Assembly: GCF_003813965.1 (NCBI RefSeq)
Contig: NZ_CP033896.1
Span: forward strand, 1,860,001 to 1,924,000
Reading direction: 5' to 3'
Origin: Corynebacterium choanae
GTDB lineage: Bacteria > Actinomycetota > Actinomycetes > Mycobacteriales > Mycobacteriaceae
DNA: 64,000 nt
Of this stretch, positions 44,770 through 55,058 are shown one piece after another. Under the pieces are notes generated by a model that had not been told where the DNA came from, did not search any database, and saw only the letters and a program-made list of their open reading frames with translations. The stretch's first letter is position 1; each line of letters opens with the position of its first letter. The position numbers and the translations under genes were made by a program.

Positions 44770-45831
44770 ATGTCTGCTCACGAAGTATCATCCGATTTTT
44801 CCAACCCCGCAGCAGCAGCCAACCTGCCGATGACAATCAGCTGGCACAGCACTGCAGCACAGCACCCGGAAACAGCTGAAACACCAGCACATTCCGCACA
44901 GCAGCACAACCCTTCGCAATCGGTGCTGCTACACCTGGATTGGAACACCCCACTCACCCCAAATCCGGCACTATATTCCACGGTGCACTGCCCCACTGTC
45001 AATGCTCTTGGCGAGCTCATCGATGGTCACTATTTCCTCTCCCGGGGCGGAAGCGGCATGCGGACGTCAGCGATCATTCCAGCAACTGAGCTGTTGCACC
45101 GCCACACCGTGCTTGACCAGCAGGGCAACACTGGCACACACTCGTTCACACCATCTGACACCGCCGCGAACGTGGCGGCAATCGGTGAGCTGGTTGCCCG
45201 CGGTGACAGCTATGGGGTGGGGGTGTTGCTGGCCGATGCGATTACCCGTGGGGCGCAGCGCATCATCGTGGATGCACGAGGTCTGGCTGTCGTCGATGCG
45301 GGGGCAGGAATCGCAGTGGCGTTTGCCGCGCCCCTAGTCAATGCTGATCATCAGGTGGTGCCCGCTGGCCTGCGAGGGCTTTCCCAGGCCACAGCGTTTG
45401 ATCTCAGCCAAGTACATGCAGCAATTGTGCAACCCGAGATCGTCACTGTAGAAACCCCCGACACCCCGGTTGGCCCGATTGCCGAAGTATGTGATGATGC
45501 CGTCTTTCATCGGCTCACCGATTCGCTCATGCCAGCAGGTATCGATACCGCTCAACGCGCCGCGATTCTCGCGATGCGCGACACAGTGCGGGGTAGCCGC
45601 CTCGGACTGGTGCCGGCATTATTAACCACCGAACTTGCCGGGCTAAATCGAGTGGCTGTCGCTTCACCGTTGCTGCTTGCCGTCCTCGCTACAGCAGGTG
45701 ACGCACCATCGACTTCGGTTACCGTCACCACATCACCGTCCACCACTGCGGCCGCCGACAAGACGGACACCACCACACCACACCCTGTTGACCCGGCAGC
45801 GTTGCGTTGGCCGTTTCCCCAAATTCATTAA
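44770..45831 (+). CDS. Degenerate glycerate-kinase-like protein
   Basis: This 353-residue protein shows the glycerate kinase (GlxK type) pattern in its middle: YGVGVLLADAITRGAQRIIVDARG, then VVDAGAGIAVAFAAPLV, VVPAGLRGLSQATAFDLS. In active enzymes the central loop reads GGSATNDGG and an N-terminal ADGGEGT loop is present. Here the first is replaced by DARGLAVVDAG and the second is not found, and the N-terminus is a Thr/His/Gln-rich stretch. It is therefore probably catalytically inactive or of altered function. ATG 44770 (MSAHEV) is preferred to the open frame further upstream. It is divergent from gdhA across a region with an AmtR site, and ends in a Thr/Ser-rich tail. Confidence 0.65.
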   Translation: MSAHEVSSDFSNPAAAANLPMTISWHSTAAQHPETAETPAHSAQQHNPSQSVLLHLDWNTPLTPNPALYSTVHCPTVNALGELIDGHYFLSRGGSGMRTSAIIPATELLHRHTVLDQQGNTGTHSFTPSDTAANVAAIGELVARGDSYGVGVLLADAITRGAQRIIVDARGLAVVDAGAGIAVAFAAPLVNADHQVVPAGLRGLSQATAFDLSQVHAAIVQPEIVTVETPDTPVGPIAEVCDDAVFHRLTDSLMPAGIDTAQRAAILAMRDTVRGSRLGLVPALLTTELAGLNRVAVASPLLLAVLATAGDAPSTSVTVTTSPSTTAAADKTDTTTPHPVDPAALRWPFPQIH

Positions 45832-45950
45832 ACCCACCGGCTCTATCGCCCCGCACCTGCAGAGTGGGCAAGAAGAAGTACACCCCCAGACGCCGACCGC
45901 CAGCACCACACCCGGACTACGGATCCACCTGGGCTATGGATTCACCCGGT

Positions 45951-46412
45951 CTATAGGTCAATGCGATACGGCAGCGTGAACTCGGCAAGGAACAATCGTT
46001 CAGGAAGCCTTGCCGGTTTGACCTGTGGTGCAGGCAGATTCACCACCCGCATCCCCGCCACGAGAGCACTGACAATCTCGCTGTGCGGGCGGCTCCTGTC
46101 ATGAACACCGATGGTGATCGTGACCACTACACAGTCATCAATATCAGTCCCCAGCAGCCACTGTCTACGATCATCCGGGAACTCCTCCCGGGGCACACCC
46201 AACAGGTCCTCCCACAAGCCCACATGACTTTCCACCAGCTGCTGACGCAGCACAGCTTCCTCGGCGCTGTCAGCGGCAACCTCATCCACCGTGACACTGC
46301 CGGATCCGATCACCCCACGGTGTTCCAACACTTCCACCGCACGGGTGTAGTTTTTCGCCAGCGACTGGGAAACCGTCGGCGGAACAAGACAGTGCACACG
46401 AATAGTCGACAT
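45951..46412 (-). CDS. Conserved-looking small protein of unknown function
   Basis: This 153-residue soluble protein starts MSTIRVHCLVPP. It has alternating beta and helical patterns with an acidic helix (DEVAADSAEEAVLRQQLVESH) and a hydrophobic strand DDCVVVTITIGV. There is no signal peptide, membrane segment or recognisable motif. ATG 46412 is preferred to the upstream ATG 46442 by composition. It converges with the glycerate-kinase-like gene after 119 bases and is divergent from the next membrane protein gene. Confidence 0.65.
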   Translation of the reverse strand: MSTIRVHCLVPPTVSQSLAKNYTRAVEVLEHRGVIGSGSVTVDEVAADSAEEAVLRQQLVESHVGLWEDLLGVPREEFPDDRRQWLLGTDIDDCVVVTITIGVHDRSRPHSEIVSALVAGMRVVNLPAPQVKPARLPERLFLAEFTLPYRIDL

Positions 46413-46589
46413 AACCCCCACCCTACCGTGGCACCCATCCACCGCCCGCTAGGCCTTGCGTAAACCCCCACTTTGTACAGCGCCCGTATGCCCCGCCGGG
46501 GACCGTGGTGCACCAATGCTTGCGCACTGCCCCATCGCATCCCCAGCGATACTCATCGCCGGAGAACAAAGAACAAAGGTCAACACCTA

Positions 46590-46618
46590 TTACCACGAGT
46601 AAAGTAACCTGCTAGAAT
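46590..46618 (+). promoter_or_regulatory. Promoter of the 158-codon membrane protein gene (leaderless)
   Basis: TTACCA at 46590-46595, a 17-base spacer and TAGAAT at 46613-46618 form a good sigma-A type promoter. The ATG begins 9 bases after the -10, so the mRNA is probably leaderless. Confidence 0.65.
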
Positions 46619-46626
46619 GCAAGGCT

Positions 46627-47103
46627 ATGTTTGCCTCCACCGCCGCCCGCAACCGTGCCGCGCTGTGCCTTATCATCCCCGTATTTTGGCTCGGCCTCAT
46701 CGTGGCAATCTCCGGGATCGAAGCCCCCTTAAAATTCCTTGCCCCTGGAATCACCATCCCCCTGGGGCTGGGCATAGGTCGCCTCGTCTTTGCCGCCCTC
46801 AACACCGTAGAGATCATCCTCGCAGTCACTCTCTGGTTGGTGCAACGCAAAGCAGCCGTCACCAAACACTATGTCAACGGTCTTATCGTGGCCACTATCA
46901 CCCTGCTCTTCCAAGTAGCGGTACTTCGGCCACTGCTCAACGGCCGCACCAACGCAGTCATCGCCGGGGATTACCAAGGCGGATCACTATGGCACTGGCT
47001 CTACATCGGCGCAGAAATGATCCTCGGCGTCGCACTGATCTTTCTCATCGTGCAAGCAATCCGCCAATGGATGCCTGTGCAACGCACCACCACACTCCGG
47101 TAA
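46627..47103 (+). CDS. Four-helix membrane protein of unknown function
   Basis: This 158-residue protein has four hydrophobic segments, at about 12-30, 38-68, 80-102 and 122-145, with a conserved-looking RLVFAALNTVEIILA in the second. This resembles small DUF4149-type integral proteins, but I cannot place it with confidence. The C-terminus is short and basic. Its promoter is visible immediately upstream. It lies 190 bases before a DUF4921 gene on the same strand and may be co-transcribed with it. Confidence 0.75.
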   Translation: MFASTAARNRAALCLIIPVFWLGLIVAISGIEAPLKFLAPGITIPLGLGIGRLVFAALNTVEIILAVTLWLVQRKAAVTKHYVNGLIVATITLLFQVAVLRPLLNGRTNAVIAGDYQGGSLWHWLYIGAEMILGVALIFLIVQAIRQWMPVQRTTTLR

Positions 47104-47292
47104 TCCTGAGACAAACGGGCAACCCTATCCGGTAAGCACGAAGATCACCGATCGTGCACCCAGCTTGCCACCCTTGACACCATACTGCCCGCACTCACCA
47201 CCGGCACACCAGCCCCAAACCCCGCCCCAATGAACGGAAAACCGCATGGTGTGCCGTTTGCTTTCCCTCCACATCGTCGTAGGGTGGAAGAC

Positions 47293-48645
47293 ATGAGCAA
47301 TCATGTGCATTCCCGTCCGCATCCGCTCTACACCATGGCGGATGGAACGATTAAACAAGTCAACCCGTTTTCCGGGACGGAAGTATGGACAGTCCCCGGA
47401 CGCGGAAACCGGCCACTTGCTCAACCGGCAGCCACCGCCGACCCGCTCACCCCGGAAGATCACACCAGCTACTGTGCATTTTGCGCCGATAATCTGCTGG
47501 CCACCCCGCCAGAGAAATCCCGCATGATCAAACAGCCGGACGGCACCTATGAAATCATTGACGGTGTTGCACCCGCAGAGCTCTTCGCCACCCAACCGGA
47601 ATTCCGCCGCGTACCGAACCTTTTCGAAATCGTCTCCTACGACTATTGGCGAGAAAACTATGGCTTCGCCATGGACAGGGAAACCTCCGCCCGGATGGCC
47701 GCCTATATCGCCGACGACACTGGGCGGGAACACGTCAAAAACATTGTCCGCACCCGGCTCAAAGCAGCCGGTTTACCACTTGATGAAGTCGCCGCCATGA
47801 GCGAACAAGCGCTCCTTGCCCGCGCCGGAGGCTATTTCGCCGGCGGCCACGACGTGATTATTGGTCGCCGCCACTTCACCGACAATGCCACCACCACTGC
47901 TGAGCTTTCCTCCTCCGGCACCCTCAGCGTTGCGGAACATCGAGCACTCATACGGTTCACCGTCCACGCCATGGCTGATCTTTATCACCGCAACCGCTAC
48001 ACCCCCTATGTGGCGGTATTTCAAAACTGGCTGAAACCAGCCGGGGCTTCCTTTGACCACCTCCACAAACAGCTCGTCGCCATCGACGAACGCGGGGTAA
48101 CCGCGGATCAAGAAATCGACATGCTGCGGCACAACCCCAACATGTATAACGAGTGGGGTGTGAACTATGCCCACTATCACAATCTGGTCATTGCCGAAAA
48201 CGATCACGCCATCGTCTTTGCCGGTATCGGCCACCGCTATCCTGCGCTGGAAGTGTATTCCAAATCGGCTACTGTCGCCCCCTGGGAGATGGATCCGGAA
48301 GAAATCAACGGCATGTCGGATCTTGTGCACGCCTGCCATGCGGCCGCCGGCCCTGATGTGTCTTGCAACGAAGAATGGCACCACAAACCGGTCGATGTGG
48401 ATATCCCCATGCCGTGGCGCATCGTCATTAAATGGCGAATCTCAACACTTGCCGGTTTCGAAGGTGGCACCAAAATCTATCTCAATACGCTTTCCCCCTA
48501 CAACGTGCGTGATCGAATGGTCGCCAACATGTATCTCCTCCGCGACGAAGGAAAAATTGACGGCAGTATCCGTATCGCTACGGAATGCCAGGTTGATGCT
48601 AATCCGCTGCGCTACAATCCGGCCGCGGCCGGTGGTCGACCATAG
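47293..48645 (+). CDS. DUF4921-family protein (galactose-1-phosphate uridylyltransferase-like)
   Basis: This 450-residue protein has an early CAFC pair (about residue 57-60), a conserved YDYWRENYGF, a central NWLKPAGASFDHLHKQLVAID with the HxH-type histidines seen in the GalT/HIT superfamily, and a later NEEWHHKP. This is the DUF4921 pattern, related to nucleotidyl-transferring enzymes; the reaction is not established. ATG 47293 follows GGTGGAAG at good spacing; the longer frame has no support. It is followed by a strong terminator, so the membrane protein and this gene may be one transcript. Confidence 0.85.
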   Translation: MSNHVHSRPHPLYTMADGTIKQVNPFSGTEVWTVPGRGNRPLAQPAATADPLTPEDHTSYCAFCADNLLATPPEKSRMIKQPDGTYEIIDGVAPAELFATQPEFRRVPNLFEIVSYDYWRENYGFAMDRETSARMAAYIADDTGREHVKNIVRTRLKAAGLPLDEVAAMSEQALLARAGGYFAGGHDVIIGRRHFTDNATTTAELSSSGTLSVAEHRALIRFTVHAMADLYHRNRYTPYVAVFQNWLKPAGASFDHLHKQLVAIDERGVTADQEIDMLRHNPNMYNEWGVNYAHYHNLVIAENDHAIVFAGIGHRYPALEVYSKSATVAPWEMDPEEINGMSDLVHACHAAAGPDVSCNEEWHHKPVDVDIPMPWRIVIKWRISTLAGFEGGTKIYLNTLSPYNVRDRMVANMYLLRDEGKIDGSIRIATECQVDANPLRYNPAAAGGRP

Positions 48646-48680
48646 ACCCGATATCCACCACAATCCGCCTTGTCACAAGC

Positions 48681-48721
48681 TGCCCCACCCCAAGCAGACG
48701 ATGTCTGATTGCGGTGGGGCA
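48681..48721. terminator. Bidirectional terminator between DUF4921 and MFS genes
   Basis: TGCCCCACC and GGTGGGGCA form a 9-bp stem, with further pairing (GCAGAC with GTCTG) inside. A second copy of GGTGGGGCATT follows directly at about 48728, which allows an alternative fold. The convergent genes flank it. Confidence 0.65.
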
Positions 48722-48868
48722 TTGTGGTGGGGCATTGATTTGTGATTGCAACCCCTGCCGTAAACCTGTCGCCGACCAACACGTGCGGCCACCGCAGCCA
48801 CACCCTTGACAGCGAAAAGCCCCACACAGCACATCACAGGCGCACCGAACTCGGTGCCGATACGTGGC

Positions 48869-50389
48869 TCAGCTTGTCGATGATGACTGTGGCAACGCTG
48901 CCCGTGGTGTTTGGGCAAGCGCGCGGGCACTCCACCAACAGCACACCGCCACAGCGGCCGCAGCCACGACACAAGCCGCAGCCACACCATCAGTGAACGC
49001 CGTATCCACCATGGCGCGCAAAGCAGGATCATCACTGGTTGCTTCATGTGCGGCAGCAAGCGTCGACAATGCTCGCTGCGACAACTCAGTCACCGCTGCC
49101 CGCTGATGAAACACCATCATCACCACTGCCCCAAGCGTGGCTGTGCCCACTGCCGCACCCAGCTCATATCCCGTCTCCGAGAGGGAAGCAGCCTGGCCAG
49201 CTTTATTCGGTGGCGCCACCGACACAATGAAATAATTCGTTACCGGATCAATCATCCCCGCGCCGCAGGCAATCACCACCATCGCCCCGGCCACCGCACC
49301 AGGCCGCAGCCCGAATGGAATCCACGCCTGCACACCAACCCCCAGCAGCACACATCCCACCAACAGCACCAGCAGACCAAGGGTAATCAGCCGACGCGGG
49401 CTCACCCTTCCCATCACCCGGCCGGTAGCAATAGTGACCACCAACGCAACCACTGTGCTCGGCGCCAAATATAACGCCGACTGGATGAGCCCCAGCCCTA
49501 ACACCAGCTGCAAATATTGGGCGATAAAAAACAGCACCCCAACAGCGACAAACATGCCCACAAAATTCACCGCAACAATGGCTACCACTGCAGGCTGCGT
49601 CAACAATCCCACATCCAGCAGCGGGAAGCGGGCATGCAACAGCCGGTGCCGCAACAGCCATCCGGCGACCACCGCAACACCAAAAGCCACCACAACCGAC
49701 CAAGCAAACCCTTCCAGCAGCCCAATCTTCACGCCGTAGACCAGTGCAAACAATGCCACCATTGAAGCGATTGCGCCAGGAAGGTCAAACCGGTGAGTGC
49801 GATCAATACTTCCTTCCGGTACCCACAACCACACCCCGAGCACCATGAGCACACACAACGGCGCATTGATGAAAAACACCGAACCCCAATGAAAATGCTC
49901 CAACAGCACCCCACCAACCAGCGGTCCTGCCGCCGCCCCGACAGCATAAATCGCAATCCAAATCGACACCGCCTGGGCACGCTCCCGCTCAATCGGGAAT
50001 AACACCGAAATCAACGCCAGCGTCGAAGGCATCAACGTTGCCCCCGCTGCCCCCTGCAACGCCCGAAACACCACCAGCCAATCCGCCGACGGTGCAAAAC
50101 CTGCCGCAACAGACGTAGTAGCAAACGCCACCGTCCCCAAGAGCAGCAGACGTTTTGGCCCCACCCGGTCAGCCAACGTGCCGCAAGTAATAAGCAAACT
50201 TGCAACACAAAATGCGTAAATATCAACAATCCACAACAGTTGCTGAGCTGACGGCTGCAGGTCAGTGGTAATCGCAGGAATCGCAAAGTTCAAAACGGTG
50301 GCATCCACCGCCAAAACAGCCACCCCGATGGAGAGTGCAGCTAACCCAAACCATCGATATTGCTCACTAATCTGCCGTCTTGCCACCAT
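48869..50389 (-). CDS. DHA2-type MFS drug exporter
   Basis: This 506-residue protein has about 14 membrane helices. DHA2 (EmrB/QacA) features are motif A-like GTLADRVGPKRLLLLG, motif C in the fifth helix (AVGAAAGPLVGGVLLEHFHW) and motif D1 AVDATVLNFAIPAI. It probably exports hydrophobic or cationic compounds with proton exchange; substrates are not evident. ATG 50389 has AGGG just upstream, so the nine extra N-terminal codons are excluded. No regulator gene is adjacent. It is separate from ilvA (204 bases). Confidence 0.9.
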   Translation of the reverse strand: MVARRQISEQYRWFGLAALSIGVAVLAVDATVLNFAIPAITTDLQPSAQQLLWIVDIYAFCVASLLITCGTLADRVGPKRLLLLGTVAFATTSVAAGFAPSADWLVVFRALQGAAGATLMPSTLALISVLFPIERERAQAVSIWIAIYAVGAAAGPLVGGVLLEHFHWGSVFFINAPLCVLMVLGVWLWVPEGSIDRTHRFDLPGAIASMVALFALVYGVKIGLLEGFAWSVVVAFGVAVVAGWLLRHRLLHARFPLLDVGLLTQPAVVAIVAVNFVGMFVAVGVLFFIAQYLQLVLGLGLIQSALYLAPSTVVALVVTIATGRVMGRVSPRRLITLGLLVLLVGCVLLGVGVQAWIPFGLRPGAVAGAMVVIACGAGMIDPVTNYFIVSVAPPNKAGQAASLSETGYELGAAVGTATLGAVVMMVFHQRAAVTELSQRALSTLAAAHEATSDDPALRAMVDTAFTDGVAAACVVAAAAVAVCCWWSARALAQTPRAALPQSSSTS

Positions 50390-50620
50390 CGAATCCCTGC
50401 GATCCCTCAAGCTCACTCACTAACACCGGCCAAGCCCAACAGCGGCCATTTCATCGCAAAGCCACCAAGACCTTAAGGTCACCACCGCTGCGGCCGGGCC
50501 ACCACCACAACGCTGCAGCGGGGCTCAGCGTTCCCTAACGTCGCCAGCAATGGTGCACCGAGCAACATCAATAGTGCACCACGCCACGCTGATCCCCGCA
50601 CAACAGGCTGCCGCAGCAGG

Positions 50621-51916
50621 CTAGGTGAGGAATTTATACTCTGGGGTGCCCGGCTGCAGCTGTTGGCAGCGAATCGGGGACGCCTCCATACGAGCCAGCA
50701 AATCCGGCAAATCAGCAGCCTTCCCAAGCTGCAAACCCACCAATGCGGTGCCAGTTTCCCGGTTATTGCGTTTGAGATATTCAAACAGCGTGATGTCGTC
50801 GTTTGGCCCTAGGATTTCCTCCAGGAATACCCGCAGCTGGCCAGGTTCTTGCGGGAAGTTCACCAAGAAATAGTGCTTTAAGCCGCGATGCACCAAAGAT
50901 CGTTCCATGATCTCGGAATAACGCAACACATCGTTGTTTCCCCCAGAGATCACACACACCACGGTAGTGCCCGGTTTTGGTTTCGCCTCTAGCAAGCCGG
51001 TCACCGACAGGGCACCGGCAGGTTCAGCAATAATCCCCTCGTTTTGATACAGCTCCAGCATCTCAGTGCACACTGCACCTTCAGACACATGCATCATGTG
51101 AATACGACCACGGTTGGCATCAACAATCTGATACGGCACATCCCCGATTCGGGCTACTGCTGCACCGTCGACAAAAGGATCAACTTTTTCTAAGGTCACC
51201 GGCGCATCTTCCGCCAGTGCTGCAGTCATCGATGCCGCACCCGAAGGTTCCACCCCGTAGACAGCACAACGCGGCGCCATATCCGCCAGATACGACACAA
51301 TGCCGCTAATCAACCCGCCGCCGCCAACTGGCACATAGATGGCGTCAGCATGCTTTCCGATACTGGTCAGTTGTGCCAAAATTTCAGCAGCCACCGTCCC
51401 TTGGCCGATAACAGTTTCCAACGCATCAAACGGCTCAACCAGGGTAGCCCCAGTTTCAGCAGCGTCTTGTCGCGCTGCCTGTGCGGCGGCATCAAAATTG
51501 TCACCAGTTACGATCACCTCAACAAACTGGCCACCATGCACCCGGATGCGGTCACGTTTTTGTTTCGGGGTTTGGTTGGGCACATAGATGCGACCGGTGA
51601 TCCCTAACGTACGGCAAACATAGGCCACTCCTTGGGCATGATTACCAGCAGAAGCAGCAACAATACCGGCCGCCCGCTGCTCTTCGGTGAGCTGGACAAC
51701 ATTGTTGTAGGCTCCCCGAATCTTATACGAGCGGACGTCTTGCAAATCTTCCCGCTTGAGATACACCTCGCAACCGGTTGCTTCAGAAAGCCGGGCACAA
51801 TATTGCAAGGGTGTTGGAGCAATCACATTCGACATCCGGGCTTGCGCATCTTGAATATCTGATGCGTGAACAAGGGGTGCGTGTGCTGCAGAGGAAGTCG
51901 AATCGGTCATGGGCAT
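50621..51916 (-). CDS. ilvA: Threonine ammonia-lyase (biosynthetic)
   Basis: This 431-residue PLP enzyme converts threonine to 2-oxobutyrate, the first step of isoleucine synthesis. The PLP lysine lies in VRSYKIRGAYNN (Lys65), the phosphate-binding loop is GGGGLISG, and a single ACT-like C-terminal region carries PGQLRVFLEEILGPNDDITLFEY, typical of the short corynebacterial enzyme inhibited by isoleucine. ATG 51916 or 51910 are both possible; AAGATC precedes the first. The upstream 400 bases hold no obvious isoleucine-rich leader peptide. Confidence 0.95.
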   Translation of the reverse strand: MPMTDSTSSAAHAPLVHASDIQDAQARMSNVIAPTPLQYCARLSEATGCEVYLKREDLQDVRSYKIRGAYNNVVQLTEEQRAAGIVAASAGNHAQGVAYVCRTLGITGRIYVPNQTPKQKRDRIRVHGGQFVEVIVTGDNFDAAAQAARQDAAETGATLVEPFDALETVIGQGTVAAEILAQLTSIGKHADAIYVPVGGGGLISGIVSYLADMAPRCAVYGVEPSGAASMTAALAEDAPVTLEKVDPFVDGAAVARIGDVPYQIVDANRGRIHMMHVSEGAVCTEMLELYQNEGIIAEPAGALSVTGLLEAKPKPGTTVVCVISGGNNDVLRYSEIMERSLVHRGLKHYFLVNFPQEPGQLRVFLEEILGPNDDITLFEYLKRNNRETGTALVGLQLGKAADLPDLLARMEASPIRCQQLQPGTPEYKFLT

Positions 51917-52267
51917 TGATCTTAAAACAGGACGCGGACAAATACCCACCCATTACACCTCCCAACTCATAGCGCAAGATACCCAACCTTCAGCGCCGCA
52001 TCGAACATTTGCCCCTACCCGGCGGCGAAACCGGCATGCTACCCAGCGTGCACCGGGTAGCCGAGTTGGCCGTTTTAAGCATCATCCACCCGCGTACCCC
52101 AAAAAGACCAGAGCCCTGCCACAGCCTGCTGGGGGCAGCCATCGGTGATCACAGCAATTTGCATATGTCATTCAAGAACAGCGCGGTTGACGCCAGATTA
52201 GTCGTTACTCTGCGGTGGCTAGTTGCCATCTATGCTCCCCTCGCCGTATAACAATAGTCATAGTTTC

Positions 52268-52284
52268 GTTACTGTTTCGTAACC
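52268..52284 (+). promoter_or_regulatory. GTTAC/GTAAC direct repeat, possible MtrA-type site
   Basis: GTTACTGTTTCGTAACC contains two GTWAC units 11 bases apart, the spacing and core seen in many MtrA-type operators. It lies 33 bases upstream of the following secreted-protein start. The rest of 51917-52316 has no gene. Confidence 0.35.
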
Positions 52285-52316
52285 ATTGTGTGCGGTACAC
52301 AGAAAGAAGACATCCC

Positions 52317-52853
52317 ATGAATGCACGACTTACTCGCATCTGCGTCAGCCTGACACTGGCATTGGCCACCGCTACTGCCCTGGTGCAGCCAACCGTAGCC
52401 ACAGCAGAACCAGCCCCAGCAATGCATGCGGCAACCACCGAAACTGTTTCACCAGAAACAGACGGACAACCAGCCGACGAATCTGCGGCAGCAAACGAAA
52501 CCCCTGTTGAAGCCAGCGAAACCCCTGCAGCTGCAAACGAAACCCCTGAACCTGCTGAGCAGCCAGCGCCACCAGCTACACCAGGTGACAAACAACCGGT
52601 AGTCCCGCAGCCTGCACAACCAGCAGCAACCACCCCATCCACCACTGTGGCAACCCCAACACTGGGAAGCATTGCTGATTCCGGATTCGCAAATCTCACG
52701 AAAACCCTGTCCACTGGTGCAGCACTCACCGCCGGCGGCACCCTCACCACAGCCATTGTCTTGGTCGCGATTATCGCCGCCCTCGTTCATACTGTTCCGG
52801 GGCTTCCGCAACAGCTCGGGGCAATGTTTGGACCGGCCTTCGAAGGGAAATAA
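52317..52853 (+). CDS. Secreted Pro/Ala/Thr-rich protein with C-terminal membrane segment
   Basis: This 178-residue protein has an N-terminal signal peptide (RLTRICVSLTLALATATALV, cleavage near TATAEP) followed by about 90 residues of Ala/Pro/Glu/Thr-rich sequence with three NETPE/SETP-type repeats. A small folded-looking part follows (LGSIADSGFANLTKTLSTG), then a strongly hydrophobic segment (LTTAIVLVAIIAALVH) near 140-157. No family is recognised. It is probably anchored in or associated with the envelope. AGAAAGAAG precedes the ATG. Confidence 0.7.
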   Translation: MNARLTRICVSLTLALATATALVQPTVATAEPAPAMHAATTETVSPETDGQPADESAAANETPVEASETPAAANETPEPAEQPAPPATPGDKQPVVPQPAQPAATTPSTTVATPTLGSIADSGFANLTKTLSTGAALTAGGTLTTAIVLVAIIAALVHTVPGLPQQLGAMFGPAFEGK

Positions 52854-54731
<1,878 letters not shown>

Positions 54732-54838
54732 CAGTTTGCCTACCGATCCCCACACCAACCAATCACACACTGAGTAGGCAATTGCTGCACGGTACTTGCC
54801 GCGCAGCAACAACCAAGCCTAGACCTCTGCGCACATGA

Positions 54839-54871
54839 GGCCGGAACAACTGCTGACAGCTTGTTCCGGCC
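54839..54871. terminator. Bidirectional stem-loop between guaB1 and dnaE1
   Basis: A perfect 11-bp stem (GGCCGGAACAA and its complement) with an 11-base loop lies 108 bases after guaB1 and about 190 bases after the dnaE1 stop. No U tract is obvious. Confidence 0.6.
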
Positions 54872-55058
54872 AACGTTTATCCCGGGCAGGTAAACCCGGC
54901 AACATCGAGGTCTGCAAATCGCTGCTGCCAAAACCAACGAGCACTCTGACACATAGCCACACAAAGTAGACCCAGTAGTGGCAGCCGCAGCGCACTATCC
55001 CTGATCAAATCGACCAACGAATCATGCACGTATCGGTCGCCAATTCAGCAAGTGATAG

